DNA of 64,000 nucleotides from Bettongia penicillata ogilbyi (GCA_023548195.1 JAJHZJ010000531.1:9715684-9779683), one strand, 5' to 3'. Shown: positions 41,365 through 53,849, numbered from the stretch's first letter. The notes: generated by a model from the letters alone, not told the origin. A program made the numbers and translations.

Positions 41365-41510
41365 CTTCTACACAACATGACTAATGCAAAAATATGTTTA
41401 ATAAGAATGTATATGTAGAGTCTATATCAAATTGCCCATCTTTGCAGGCAGCGGGGAGAGGAAAATTGGAACTTATGGAAATGAATGTTGAAAATCAATA
41501 GTGAATTAGT
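41365..41510 (+). mobile_element. L1 3' UTR fragment
   Basis: AACATGACTAATGCAAAAAT, ATGTTTAATAAGAATGTATA and GGAAATGAATGTTGAAAAT match the 3' end of the plus-strand L1 fragment at 7,920-8,100. 5'-truncated and old. Confidence 0.7.
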
Positions 41511-41559
41511 GTGTCTTTCTTCCCATAACCCCTCCAATACCTGTTATTTTAATTTTTTT

Positions 41560-42867
41560 CAGTCCTTGCCACTCTGTATAAGGTCAAACACAGGATTTCC
41601 TTCTTTGCCTTTTACCAAGCATTTTAAATAGATGGTTGTTCTTAGCTTGGATTTCTTCTTTTGGAAATTGCCTTTTCTTGTCCTTTGGCAATTTATTGGA
41701 TTATATCTCTTGCTCTATAAATTGGAAGCAAATTTTAAAAGAAAAAAACTGCAAAGATTGTATTTTCCCAATTTGCTTTCTCACTTCCAATGTTGACTTC
41801 TTTTTCATGCAAAATCTTTCAATTTTTATGTAATAAAAATGTTAATTTTATCTTCTATACTGGCTTAGTTAAGAAGATTGTTTTTATCTATAGTTAACTG
41901 AAGATATTTACTTCCTTCTTCCTCTAGTGTTTATGATGTGACCATTTACGTCTAAGTCATAAATCTCTAGTGTGAGATGTTGATCAATATGTAACCTTTC
42001 CAGTTTTCCCAAATTGTGAGGTTTTTACTTATAATGCTTAGAAACTTATGACTTATTTATCAATATTCTATTTCACTTTTGTATCTTGGGGCCTCACCTT
42101 ATTCCACTGGTTGACTCCTCTATCTTTTTTTAATAGTACCAAATCATTACAACAATTCATCTTTCATACAACAGTTTGAAATGCATTTCTGATATCTCAC
42201 CCATCCTTCTCACTTTTTTCATTGCTATTTTGACATTATTACCCTTGCTTCACCACCAAGTGATATGCATCATTATATTTTCTAATTGCATAACGTAATA
42301 ATTTCATACTTTGATATGACATTGAATAAGTAAATTAATTTCGATAGTATTATTAGTGTTATTATTGGTGTGACCAAACAAGTCATTTTTTTCTCAATTT
42401 AGGTTAGGTTTATTTTTATTTCTGTAAAGAGTGTGTAGTATTGCAATTTTTATTCATATTGTTATTAGGCAAATCTTAGTAAATAGGCATCTAAATATTT
42501 AACATGCTCTGTAGTATTTTAAAAGAAATTTAAATCTCTTTTCAGTTTTGTTTGTAGTTAACAGACATGTTGATGGTTTCTGCACATTTAATTTATATCT
42601 TACTATTTTGCTGAAGTTATTCAGTGTTTCAATTATTTTTTTAATTGTTATTTTTGGTTCTGTGGATAGGGCATCTTATCAGTTTAAAAAGTCATGATTT
42701 TTTTTTCTCTTTACTAATATTTATTCTTGAAATTATTTTTTTTTTGGTCCTTGTCTTACTATTGTAACTAGCTTTTCTAACACTTTGTTAAGTAATAATG
42801 ATGATAATGGACATATTTACTTTAAACTTGGTTATGTCAGAAAGACCTCTAGCTTTTCCCCTCTGTG

Positions 42868-42914
<47 letters not shown>

Positions 42915-43100
42915 GATTGTGGAGTGAAGGAGGGAGGGAGAGAAAGGGAGGAGAGGGGGAAAGGGGGGGAAAGGGAGAGGGAAGGGAAGAGGGAGAGGAA
43001 AAAGGAGAGGAAAAGAGAGGGGAAGAGAGGAGAGAGAGAAACAAAATAAATCCACAAATTAATTAACACTGTTCTTCTAAAGTCCATTCTATTTCAAGAA
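41560..43100 (-). mobile_element. Old L1 ORF2 region, minus strand
   Basis: Block order matches the minus-strand L1 at 3,010-4,270, for example the TATGACATTGAATAAGTAAATTAAT segment at 42,318 (TATGGCACTGAATAAGTAAGTTAAT at 3,747) and the GATGATAATGG segment near 42,798. Interrupted near the right end by a (CA)n/GA-rich tract. Frames are destroyed. Confidence 0.6.
42868..43048. repeat. (CA)n followed by purine-rich tract
   Basis: A long CA run at about 42,871-42,911, then a GGGA/GAGA tract at about 42,926-43,043. Polymorphic-looking; frames over it are shadows. Confidence 0.95.
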
Positions 43101-43139
43101 TTGGGTAATACGTTTCAACAAAAATCCCCTTAAGACTTT

Positions 43140-44975
43140 GTTTTATTTGTTTGATGTTAATTCTTTTGAATTTTTTCTTTCTAGTTGCTTGCAGTATTTT
43201 CTCCTTCACCAATACTCCTTGAGGTTTTCAATTTAGGATCTCTTTCAGGAGGTAATCATTGAATTCTTTCAACGACCAGTTTGACCCTTAATCTAGGAAC
43301 TCAGAGGAGTTTTCCTTGCTGATTTCTTGAAAAATACTGTCTATGTTCTTTGTTTTTCCATCATGACTTTCCAGTGGACCAATAATGCTTAGATTTTTCT
43401 CTCATGGGTCTTTTTTAGATCAATTGTTTTTTCCATTGAAATATTTATGTTTTCTTCTATTTTTTCATTCTTTAGATTTTGTTTGACTGATTCTTCATGA
43501 CTTATAGAGTTATTAGTTTCCACTTGCCCAGTTCTAATTTTTAACGAATTGTTTTCTTCAGTTAGCTTCTGTACCCCCTTTTTTAAAGAGTTATTTTTTC
43601 CAGTTAAGTTTTGTATCTCTTTATCCATTTGGCCAATTTTACTTTTTAAGGAACTGATTGTATTTTTAAAATCATTGGTCAATTTTTCTTCTATCTCTTT
43701 AATTTGGGTTTTTAAATCCTTCTTTAGATCTCCCAAAAATGCTCTTTGAACTTGGGAATAGCTCAGATTCCCTTTTGAGGTTTCAGATGAGGTTTCAATA
43801 TCAATGTTGTCCTCTTCTAAATTTGTATATTGTTCTTCTCTGTCTCCATAATAAGATTCTATGATCTTTAGTTTTATAATTTGCTTCCTGCTCATGGTGA
43901 TTGCCTTTTTCCTCACTTTCAAAATGGATCTCCACTTCTGTGGTGCAAGGGGCTCTGTCCCATATTTCTTGTGCTGGGAGTTAGGGTCCTGGTTACTGGC
44001 TTTGTGTTCTGTGGTATCTGGTTCTTTCAACTAGAAGCTATATAATATTGCAGCTTATCTGGTATTGATTTGGTTAGTGTGTGCCAAGATCGAGGACAGG
44101 TGAAGTCTGAGTTTCTCTGAGCTTACACCAAAGCTCATGGTGTGAAGTGTGGTGGAGAGGTGGTCTGGCTGCTAGAGGTCTCTTCCTCCTCTAGGGCTGC
44201 ACTAACCTCTTTTGTGTTGGTGTTTTCTCAATTCCCCTGGCTGTGCTAAGGCACACCTGGAGTCCTGCTGTTGTCACTTGCTGGCTCCACACCCCTTGGG
44301 ATCAGGATCTCCTGCTTGTCTGTTCAAGTGGAACTTGCTGGGATGCTTCCTTTCCTGCACTGGTCCCCTTCAGCTACAGTAAGAGTGATCCTTCCTGGTG
44401 ATCTCCCTAGCCTCCCAAGCTAAAAGACTATTTTATTCTATCCCCTCCACTGTTGGCTGGCTCCACTATTCCAGGAGTTTTCCTGGGACCATATTCTCTA
44501 GGGTTTTTTAAGGTTAACCAGGGAGGGTGAGAGCACTTGTAGTTTGCTATGCCATCTTAACTCCCAAAAAATCAAGTAGGTGACTTTCAAAGATTTAGGT
44601 TGTGGGCTGATAGCCCCAGGAGTAGCCACTGCAACTGCCATGGGCCCTACACTTCTTTTTCACTCAGTGCTGCTGGACTCCCATCCGGTGCTGAGTGGTT
44701 TGGGAATTCTAACTGTGGCTGGTGATTCAGCCTACCCAGGGTGGCTCCCACTTCCCTATGGCCGCATTTGTGCTGGTGCTTCCTGTGCTCTCTATGTTCC
44801 ACTAGCCTGGTGCAAGAGATCCTCTCAATCTTTCTGGTGTTCGGGACTGGATATCTGTCTCTCAGTGGATTCTATCACTCTGAAGTTTGTTCAGATTCAC
44901 TTCTTAGAAGTATCTGAAGGAATTTGTGAGTGAGAATTGGTGATTCCCTGCTTTCTCTCTGCCATCTAGAGCTTG
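43140..44975 (-). mobile_element. L1 5' half (5' UTR and ORF1), minus strand
   Basis: ORF1 C-terminal part from 43,140, coiled coil at 43,500-43,750, start at 43,895, then a 5' UTR to about 44,975 that matches the 5' UTR of the L1 at 8.35-9.06 kb. Two places read like the element's 5' end on the minus strand: GAGTTAAGATGGCATAG near 44,545-44,565 and TAGATGGCAGAGAG near 44,955-44,970. No ORF2 directly follows in a good state. Confidence 0.75.
43389..44030 (-). pseudogene. L1 ORF1, N-terminal part
   Basis: A 213-codon open section on the minus strand. The true start is probably the internal ATG at 43,893-43,895, with MSRKQIIKLKIIESYYGDRE, which lines up with the ORF1 start at 8,353. Then a coiled coil (KIGQMDKEIQNLTGKNNSLK). 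The open frame ends near 43,389, before the RRM-like region, which continues in broken form to 43,140. The 45 codons before the start are 5' UTR. Confidence 0.75.
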
Positions 44976-44984
44976 ACCCCCTCA

Positions 44985-46920
44985 CCTGAGTTCTTGACTC
45001 TTTCAAGGCTGTTTTTATTTACTATGCTTCTGTCATTACATAGATTGCTCACTTTACTCTGTATCATTTTCTACTTCCCTGGATTCTTTGAAATCATCTC
45101 TTTCATTTATTGTTTTCGAAAAACATCCAATCACATGCATATGCCACAATTTGTTCAGACATTCCACAACAAATGGACATATTTTTAGTTTTCAGTCCTT
45201 TTGTTTATTTTTTTATCCCAATTTCAAGACCAGGGAGGTTGTTTTGCTTCCAAATATTACCTTCTCAGTATTATCCTGCCTTGGAAACATCCCCTTCCCT
45301 ATATCTAGATGTTTTCCTGTTGAGTTTTATTCATTAATATACTAAACTGTGTGTTCATTGTTCATTCCTACCTTGCCTGATTCAAATAATAATTGGATTT
45401 GTCTGATGTCATTTTCCCCTTTCACTATATTCATATACAATTTTCCTCACATGCCCCAATTATGAATATTGAAAAATGAACATTACTCCATTCTTTATCC
45501 TTTATATTCTCTCCATATAGTGTAATCTTTCTCACTTAATCCCCTTATGCTCCTTGGCACAGAAAGAGCATACTATCTGTTCTCCTGTGTTTGTTTTATG
45601 ACACTCTCTTAATACTCTTTGAAAATATTAAAGTTCAGAAGGGACATTCATTTCTTTTCCACCTATTAGATCATTAGCACTACCACTGCATACCCCCTTC
45701 TGACTGCTGTTTACATTTCTAGGTTTCTCTTAAGTCTTATATTTACATGTCAGTGTTCTTATTTAGTCTCATCAATAATTTAAAAAGTAATTAATTAGGA
45801 TTAATTCTTAGCCTTTAATGGTGACTTATTGAATGTATATTTTTATTGCAATATGGTGACTAGGATATGTTTAATTTTACTATTCTCTTTTTTTTTTTTT
45901 TGCTTTACAATATTTGTCATTTTTTTTCTTTTGGTAAAGGCATCGTGCACAGCTGAGATATATGTATACCACTTGCTATTGCCAGTTAGTAATCAACACC
46001 TATCTAAATTTTAAAAGTATTTTCAGGTCTTTTATTTATTTATTTTTGTTACATTTGTCCAGCTCTGAAAGGGATATGTTGAGTTCTCCATTATTAGCGT
46101 TACATGTTATTTCTCCCTATGATTCATATAGCTTTTCCTTTAAGTATGTGGATGTGATGCCATTTGGTACATGTGTTTTAAGTAATGGAACTAACTCACT
46201 GTGGTACATTTTATCAAAATGTAGCTACTATGTTTATCTCTTATAAGTCTGCTTTTGTTGTTGCTTTGTTCAAAATAATTATTTTCTCCACTTTTTAATT
46301 TGGTGCTTAATAGATTTGTCTTCATTTGTAAAGTGTATTTTTAAAACAACCTATTGCTAGATATTGCTTTCTAATCCAAAACACTGTCTCCTTCTCTTGT
46401 ATGGCCAATTCATCTTCATATCCTCTTATATCCAGTAGGATATTGGTCTACAGATTTTTTTTCTTTGTTTCAGTTCTGTCTTGAATAAGTAATCATGGCT
46501 ATAATTGTATCATGGAAATATTTTAGTAGGACCCATCTTTTCCTATTTTTTTTTAGTTTATATAATATTGAAAGTTCATTCATGCATTTCTTTTCATTTC
46601 TTTCTGAGTTTAGTTTTCTCAAAATATTTTGATAATAATCCTATCCTATTGGCTCTCTACTTGAGTTTTTGGAAATGTAAGACTGAGAGAAAGAGTCAGA
46701 AGCAATTCAATATTTTACATGGCATTAGAATGTAAAATCAAAAAAAAAAGATCACTCTTCAAATTTATCATTTCGTTTTTATTTTTTTCTGTATTTCATT
46801 ACTTTATCAAAAATATTGGCAGTAGAATAATTTCACTAACCATCCTTACAGAACATAGGGTCTCTGAAAGATTACATTTCCTCCTTCAGCACCACCATAA
46901 AATGATTTTTTTATTAATTA
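44985..46920 (-). mobile_element. Several non-colinear old L1 fragments
   Basis: About 45,000-45,185 resembles an L1 3' end region (ATTCTTTGAAATCATCTCTT, ACAATTTGTTCAGACATTCC). About 45,760-46,300 resembles the ORF2 endonuclease side (TTTTTATTGCAATATGGTGA; GAAAGGGATATGTTGAGTTC). About 46,440-46,560 resembles the reverse transcriptase side. The order is not that of one intact minus-strand L1, so it is at least two copies or a rearranged one. Identification is by short blocks only. Confidence 0.45.
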
Positions 46921-46980
46921 AGATCTTATTTCTTCCTTTTTGGCATTGTATTTTCCCTCCTGTTCAGTATATCTGAACAG

Positions 46981-47490
46981 GGTAGGCCTCGCATGGGTAT
47001 ACAGCAATTTGTGATATTCTATATCAAGATACAGTGGCTTTGTAATAGTGATGAACTCAACTTCTGGTAACTGTGAATTTACAAAGCAAAGGGTCACCAG
47101 CCACTCTATATCTGAGTGTCACTAAAAGGCTGTAGTGCCTGGGTTGATTTTTTGCCAGCCTTCAGGGAGTATCAGCTCTGATGGTTATTTTCCAGAGCTT
47201 AAATAGAACTGAAACATAATTAACTAGAGGAGAAACTAATCTAATTGGAGAATAAAAATTACATTGAACTTTTTCTTCAATCAAAATCTGAAAGGACCAG
47301 GGTACAAATACCCCTGCAGTTAATATGAATATTATCAGAGAATGTATTTATGTAGTAATTAGAGATAAGGGAGGCATATTTTCCCTACCTTCTCCCCAGA
47401 GTTACATTCATTCAGGGAGTAAATAAAACCTTAATGCACACTGTCAGAAAAGTGTCTTAGATTGCATAGTATTCTTAGTGATGGTCATCA
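46981..47490. other. Unassigned sequence
   Basis: No family recognised. Confidence 0.35.
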
Positions 47491-47494
47491 GAGT

Positions 47495-47760
47495 ATTATA
47501 ATAACAATATATAGCATTTATATAACACTTTCAAGATTTCAAAGTATGGTGTGTAAGTATATTTTATTATTTCAGACCCAGAGCAATCCTGCAAGGTAGA
47601 TATCATTGATATATTATTCTCCCTATCTTGCACATGAGAAAACTGAAGATTAGGGAAACTAAGTGAATTTTTCCAAGTCTTCTAAGAAATGAAATATATC
47701 CATGATGTTATGACTCCAATATGTATGTGTATGTTTGTGTATTACTCCCAAACCAGTAAT
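47495..47760 (-). repeat. MIR/CORE-SINE-like fragment
   Basis: Antisense order: TATAGCATTTATATAACACT, CAAGATTTCAAAGTATGGTG, GAGCAATCCTGCAAGGTAGA, and CACATGAGAAAACTGAAGAT. This is the usual layout of a marsupial MIR-type repeat with L2-like tail. Confidence 0.65.
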
Positions 47761-47889
47761 CTATCCAATAGACCATATTATCTTATTATCATTAAGCATT
47801 TGGTGATATATTTGAAAAATGAATTTGTGTAGCAAGATGCTATAGTGTTGGTGAGGTATTGAAACCCTGCAAAAAAAATCAGTGAACCA

Positions 47890-48115
47890 ATGAATTACTT
47901 TATATAGCATCTTCCTCCCAACAACTCCATGAGGTAACTAGTATAAGCATTATCATCCCCATTACCAGATGAAGAAAACCAGATTTAGAAATTAACCAAC
48001 TTTTATAGAGATGACTAAAATAAACCTATTAGGTCTTAGGTAAGTAACTTCATGTCTCTGAGACCCAGCTACCTCATCTGTAAGTAAAATGGTGGAGAAT
48101 GGACCACATTATCTT
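47890..48115. repeat. Two MIR-like fragments, opposite strands
   Basis: About 47,890-48,005 is antisense (ACAACTCCATGAGGTAACTA, CCAGATGAAGAAAACCAG). About 48,025-48,110 is sense (GGTAAGTAACTTCATGTCTC, CCTCATCTGTAAGTAAAATG). Confidence 0.55.
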
Positions 48116-48199
48116 TAAACGAGGTGTGGCTGATTGTTGTTTTATCTTGACTAGGCATATCCCAGATCTTTATCCTGTTTTGTGGAATAAATTTATCAA

Positions 48200-48460
48200 C
48201 AACACTATTATATGTCACTGTGGGCTACTATGCTAAATTCTGGAAACGCAAAGACAGAGATCAAACAATAACCACCTTCAAGGTGTTTACCTTCTCTTGG
48301 AGGAGACAATGTGAACACGTGCAAGTGTATTCAAAATCTATTCAAGGTACATGAGTCAGTTTTGAGAGAGAAAAGGCACTAGCACTAAGGGAATCAAAAA
48401 AGTCCTTGAGCAGGAAAATAATGGAAAATATTTCTTAAGGAAAGTATCCATGTCTAATGA
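48200..48460. repeat. L2-like repeat fragment
   Basis: Order TACTATGCTAAATTCTGG, CAAGGTGTTTACCTTCTC, GGAGGAGACAATGTGAACAC, and GGCACTAGCACTAAGGG, as in other L2-like pieces in the window. Confidence 0.5.
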
Positions 48461-49065
48461 CAAGGTTGGTCTACTTAATTAAGTGAAACAAGTGCCTAGT
48501 GAAAGCCCAAGTGTTACTCACTGATGTTCAGGGTGCGTCCCATCCCAGCATAATGAATAAGATGGTCAGCAAACATTTTAAGTCACCAGAAGAGAAAATG
48601 TTGTCAGCTACTTGAGACACTTTGGGCAATGCTAAACTCTTTACTTCTTCAGATACTTCTTAAGGAAACCATCTGAAATCTCAATATTTTCCTTCCTGCC
48701 TACACCTTCATGCTCCATTTTATTCTAGTAAGACCAATAGGCAGAATTTAGTTTTGGGAAGAAGCCCAGAAGGTCTGAAATCCTGTATGTGAACAGTGTA
48801 TTTTTAGAATTATGGTAACAGCTGCTAAGAAACATATTTCTAATTTGTAGTTGTAGTTTGAGTTTCTGAACATAAATGTGTGGTAAAGAAAGATAATGGA
48901 TATAAGAAAAAATAGAAAGAATTATAGCAAAGTGAACACTATCTTTGGCTGCTGTTGAAGAAAAATCAACTGCTATAGATGGCATGTCAAAATGAAGCTA
49001 TAAATATGTAATAGCTATAACAAATTGATAGATTCTCTCCCCCAGTCTCTCTGATTCACTCTCCT
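48461..49065. other. Unassigned sequence
   Basis: No family or gene recognised. Confidence 0.35.
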
Positions 49066-49067
49066 TT

Positions 49068-49068
49068 C

Positions 49069-49135
<67 letters not shown>

Positions 49136-49190
49136 GTCTGTCTGTCTGTCTGTCTATCTATCCATCGATCGATCGAGCGATCTATCTAAC
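49068..49190. repeat. (TATC)n(TGTC)n microsatellite
   Basis: Long TATC array, then a TGTC array, then decayed TATC/GATC units ending about 49,188. Same compound form as at 27,417. Confidence 0.95.
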
Positions 49191-49194
49191 TGGA

Positions 49195-50635
49195 CATGGC
49201 TTGTCCAGTTCAGGTGACTCCAAATGTGAGTCAAGAGAATCACATCTTGGGGCAGGGAGAGGGTTGCCAAGGTATAATTAGCATTGGAAGTCAGAAATTG
49301 AACTGCAGAGAGCAATAGGCCTGGGTAGCCTAGCTGATCAATCTGAACAGCAGAGACACTTAGGAATGAGAGAAGAGAAAGATCATTTGAACCAACAATT
49401 CCATAGGTGTGGGTTGGTTGAACGATGTGCATTCTCTGTGTGTGTACCTGTCTACTAGAGTACTCTATAGCAATGCCCATTCTTCCCACAGTGTGCATAT
49501 GTGCAAAAGAAAATAGTATTTCAATAAATGTCTTTACTGTGGGCTAATCATAACAACTCTCTGACTTTTAAAGATGAATACAACAGTATGTGTGAGTGAG
49601 GAGATATCGTATCTAATTTTGGGAGTGAGGACCCCTGGAGTATCTTGAAGTCACAATAATCTAACTCCTGGGCGTCCAACATGCAAGTTCAAGTTAAGAA
49701 AGGGTGTTACATCTCGACAATATCTGTCTGCTTCTATCTCTACTTCTTTGTTCCTTTGTATTACAGGTAAAGATCAAATTTGATTTACTCTAATATTTTT
49801 CGTTTATTTACCTAACATGCAATAGAAACTCAAAAATTATAAAAACCTACTTATAAGTAGTTTGATAATTAAAATTTTTAAATACATAATAAAAGAATAA
49901 AAAAATTAAAATAAAGCTTCCCTCCTGTAGTCAGGAACTGACAGTTTGACCTCAAAAAATGTGTTTAATAACCTTTTTGGCTTCCGGAGTGATTATAAAC
50001 CTATAATTAAAAATCATCAGGGGAGACTAAGTCAAAGGGTGGGCTAGAAGATGGTTTGGGGCCACAACAAGTGCATAATCCCAAGTATCCAACCATTTCC
50101 CCCTTCTAATCCTTCCATTTTTCCTTATGTCTTTCTCCTCTCTCTATTTTCCTCCCATTGCTCCCTGTCTTTCATTAGTTAAGTGCCCCCCCAACACACA
50201 CATGCACACAAAGCTGAATTTTAACCATAACTAGCTTCTCACATGTGCCAGTACAAATGCCACACTTTTTTTTTTATTTTTTACCACTACTAATGTATTT
50301 GGATATAACCATACTATCAGGTGGAAATGCTCCTTTCCTTTTTGAAGTAAATAATGGTCTAAGTTACTAAACATAACTACATAAATAAGCTATTGGTTTC
50401 TTTCTTGGTTTTTGATTATTGTTACTTGTAAAGTTTGTTATTAAAGAACAGGAAGAGAATTAAAAACAGTATAATTATATTGTATTTTTTTGAGGTTTAC
50501 AAATTAGATGTAATAATTTATTTTGTAATATTTTTGGTCATATTTTATAATCTATTTGGTAAAAGTTTATTATGGTATCATATAGTGTTTCAAAATTTTG
50601 AAAGTATATTATAAATATTATATCATTGGATTCCC
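49195..50635. other. Unassigned sequence
   Basis: No family recognised. The 114-codon minus-strand frame at 49,154-49,498 partly lies in the microsatellite and has no domain. Confidence 0.35.
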
Positions 50636-50639
50636 ATGC

Positions 50640-50940
50640 AAACCAGTTAGACCCTGTGGTACAATATGCCCCTGATCCCTGAGAAGCTAGGTTCAAATGC
50701 CGCCTTTGACAATCACTATCTTGGGCCCCAGTTGCTCATTTGTAGAATGAGGGAATTGAACTAGATCAATTATATCAAACTCAAATAGAAACGAGGCCAT
50801 TAGACCACAAATGAGGATCTCTGAAGAGTTTACATTTAGATATATTGACTTAGAAAACCACATTATTAGCATTATCTACATTTTCTTGTGTTCTAAGTGA
50901 AAATAAATGGTTAAATAAAGTTGGATAGCAGGCCCTGACT
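50640..50940. repeat. MIR-like fragment and possible DNA-transposon remnant
   Basis: About 50,640-50,775 is a sense MIR (GAAGCTAGGTTCAAATGCCG, GCTCATTTGTAGAATGAGG). About 50,775-50,940 looks like a common marsupial repeat of unknown type (AAAACCACATTATTAGCATTATC, GAAAATAAATGGTTAAATAAAG). Confidence 0.45.
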
Positions 50941-51159
50941 GTCCTCAATAGGGAAAATACAACTGATGGATATGTAGAAATGATAGTAGAGAAAGAAAGC
51001 TTCTCCAATCCCAAGAAACTTACAAGGCAGATGCTGCCTGCTTGACTCTTAAGGGTAAGACAGAGTGTACATGATACTTTAATTACAAATAAAAGCAACT
51101 ATTTTGAAATAGTTAATAAAGTATTAAAAGCAAAAACTAGTTTATAGAACTCAGGTAAA

Positions 51160-51310
51160 GGCTTCTGAATGGGGTCTCTGAGATCATGTTGTCTAACATC
51201 CTCTGCGATTCAGTGAAGTGAATTGGCCCTACTCACCAGGTAAGCAGTCAGGTCTAAACTAAAACTCAGACCCTTTGACTCCAAATCTGGCACTATATTT
51301 ACTATGATGT
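51160..51310 (-). repeat. MIR fragment
   Basis: Antisense: GATTCAGTGAAGTGAATTGG, ACTCAGACCCTTTGACTCCA, ACTATATTTACTATGATG. Confidence 0.6.
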
Positions 51311-51945
51311 ATTGTCTAAACTTTTCTCACTTGCAACCCCTTTTCATATTTTGGCAGTATTTATTGGTGTTGTGTGATGTGATGGCATGCACAGTGTAAA
51401 GTGCACCTGCTTTGTGTTCAGAACCAAGGCTGCAGTGAAGTTACATGATACACCATGGACAAACATTGCGAGAAATGCCTCAGATTCATTCCACATTTGA
51501 TTTTCAATTAATTATTGGTCTTGTACATTCAGAAAACTTTTACTGATGCCAAAATTTTTGTGACCCCATATGTGATCATGACCAAGCACTGCAGAATATT
51601 ACAATACAGGCTGGCCCCCATGCCTGTAATGCCTCTTCTCAACTCTCCCTCTAGAAATGCCTCCATCAGGATGCAACTCAAAAATTGCCTCATGTATGAG
51701 GTAGTTGGAAGTAACCTTGTTTTCATTTACATCTGTGTTGTACATACTTACATGTATTTCATGTTTCACCCACAGAATATTAGCTCCCTGAGGGCAGTGA
51801 TTATTTCATTTTTGCTTTTGTATCACCTGGGCCTAAAGTATTGTCTGACATATAGTAAATTCTTTCATAAGATGTACCAAGATAAATTCCACACTGATAT
51901 AGATATAAAGGACAGCACAATATGCAAATTAGGAAGAAATTACCT
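51311..51945. other. Unassigned, with an MIR/L2 tail
   Basis: A tail fragment at about 51,775-51,880 (GCTCCCTGAGGGCAGTGATT, GTCTGACATATAGTAAATTC). The 144-codon frame at 51,515-51,949 crosses it and has no domain, so it is not called. Confidence 0.4.
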
Positions 51946-51949
51946 TTGA

Positions 51950-52905
51950 TATCCATGGAAAGAGAAAGAGTTTATGACCAAGCAAGAGACAGAAAATATG
52001 AGGAAATAAAATGGATAATAGACAATTGGGGGGAAATGTGGGTTTTTAGTAGCAAATTTCTCTTAAAAGGTTATTTCCAATATTTATAGGCTATTTATTC
52101 CACAATTGACTAACGGCCAAAAGAATATAAAGAGATAGATTTCTAAGGAAAAATCCAAGCTATCAATAGCCAAATAAAAATCCTACCAATCACTAATCTT
52201 TAGAGAAGTGCAAATCAAAGCAACCCTGAGATACTATCTCTCAACCACTGGCTTAGCAAAGATGAATAAAATAAAGTAATAGTGGAGGGACTGCTGAGGA
52301 ATATTGATGCATGGTTGGTGAGCTTATAAATTAGTTTATACATTCTGGAAAGCAATTTGGAGTCATTCCTCCAAAGTTAGTGAATTGTACATTTTCTTTG
52401 ACCCAGATATACTAGTAGTGGACCAATACCCCAAAAGAGATCAAAGAAGGAAGAAAAGGACCTAACATGCACACAGGTATTTGTAGCCACTCTTTCTTTT
52501 GGGGTCGGAGAGAACTGGAAACTAAGAAACCGAGAAATTCAATTTCCCATTCAGTGGGAAATGGATGAATAAATTATACGAATGTAATGGAATACTACTC
52601 TGCTATAAGAAATGATGAAGTGGGTGATTGCAGAGAAACCTAGGGAGACTTGCATGAACTGATACAGAGAGAGGTGAATAGAACCAAGAGAGTAATTTGC
52701 ATAACTGTAAAGAGGAATAACTTTGAAAAAAATTTAAAATTTTTGATCAATGTAAATGTCAATCTGTATTCCAAAAGATTGAGAAGAAATACACAAGCCA
52801 CCTTCTGGCAGAATGGTTATGGATTCAAGATGAATATTAAAACAAATTTTTTTTTGGACATGGGCAATGTGGGAATTTGCTTTGCTTGACAACAAATATT
52901 TGTTA
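51950..52905 (+). mobile_element. Old L1 3' region
   Basis: Plus-strand L1 with ATTTAGAGAAGTGCAAATC-type and CTGGAAAGCAATTTGGAGTC blocks, then ATGGAATACTACTCTGCTAT and AAGAAATGATGAAGTGGGTG of the ORF2 C-terminal end, and a 3' UTR to about 52,905. 5'-truncated, no frame left. Confidence 0.75.
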
Positions 52906-52939
52906 CAGGGTGTTTTTCTTATTCCCCTCAATGGAACGG

Positions 52940-52940
52940 G

Positions 52941-52992
<52 letters not shown>
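52940..52992. repeat. (GT)n(GA)n microsatellite
   Basis: GT run at about 52,942-52,972 and GA run to 52,992. Confidence 0.95.
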
Positions 52993-52999
52993 AGATTAA

Positions 53000-53662
53000 G
53001 TAAATGAAATCAATTTAATTGAAAAACGAATAGGCACTTAAAGATGTTTGTTGATTAGATGATACCTTCAAAAAAAGAATTAACCACCAATTGATTTTAA
53101 GGATAAAGTAGAGGGAAAGGACAAAATAGAAAGTTTTTGTGAGGAATGGCTGAAGAAACAGAGCATGAGACAAGTCTACTTTTTCAATAGGTATAAAGTT
53201 TCCAAGATAATACTATTGTCATTGTAATGTAGAAGAGAATGATCTTGTATTTTATTGTACTGCTTTTGTCTCTCACATTTGTAGTTGCTAGAAGGTCCTG
53301 AAGAGCATTTAAAAATAAAAACAAAGTTATGATATCTGACAAATTTCAGCTTTGATTTCTCTAGCAGTGGCATTACCCATAATGATTTGTCATGCAATTT
53401 GATTTTCAAAGCTCAAAATTAATTACAAACATGAAACAAATCATGCTGCTAAAACGTACATTAAAAACAAATTAGACTCTCAAATGGATAATTTACAGCA
53501 TGGAAAATTAATTGATTAAACCTAAAGTACATAAAAATAATTGGGAAAAAGAGAGGTGAACTAAGCAGTGAAAATGTTATTGAACTAACAGAAGAAGACC
53601 ACATAATGTGTAAAACCCTTTCCAAACACTTCTGCCATGAGGGAAGTGGTTCAGAAGTAAAC

Positions 53663-53702
<40 letters not shown>

Positions 53703-53840
53703 TGGTGTAACTTCACTAACAGCATGGGTAAATCAAGGCAGAAAGTAAATTTTAGACACACATTCAGATGTAGGAATCCCCACTAAATTCAGACATGAGT
53801 CTGGGGAGTGGATAGTGGTGTGCACAGTCAAGTCAATTCC
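53000..53840. other. Unassigned; candidate conserved stretch
   Basis: No transposon seen except a (GT)n run at about 53,667-53,704. The stretch 53,370-53,530 is rich in ATTA/TAATTA and has no repeat signature. Confidence 0.4.
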
Positions 53841-53849
53841 AGGTCATGA

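Noticed and set aside
51515..51949. 144-codon open frame
   Set aside because: It crosses an MIR/L2 tail and has no recognised domain; chance frame.
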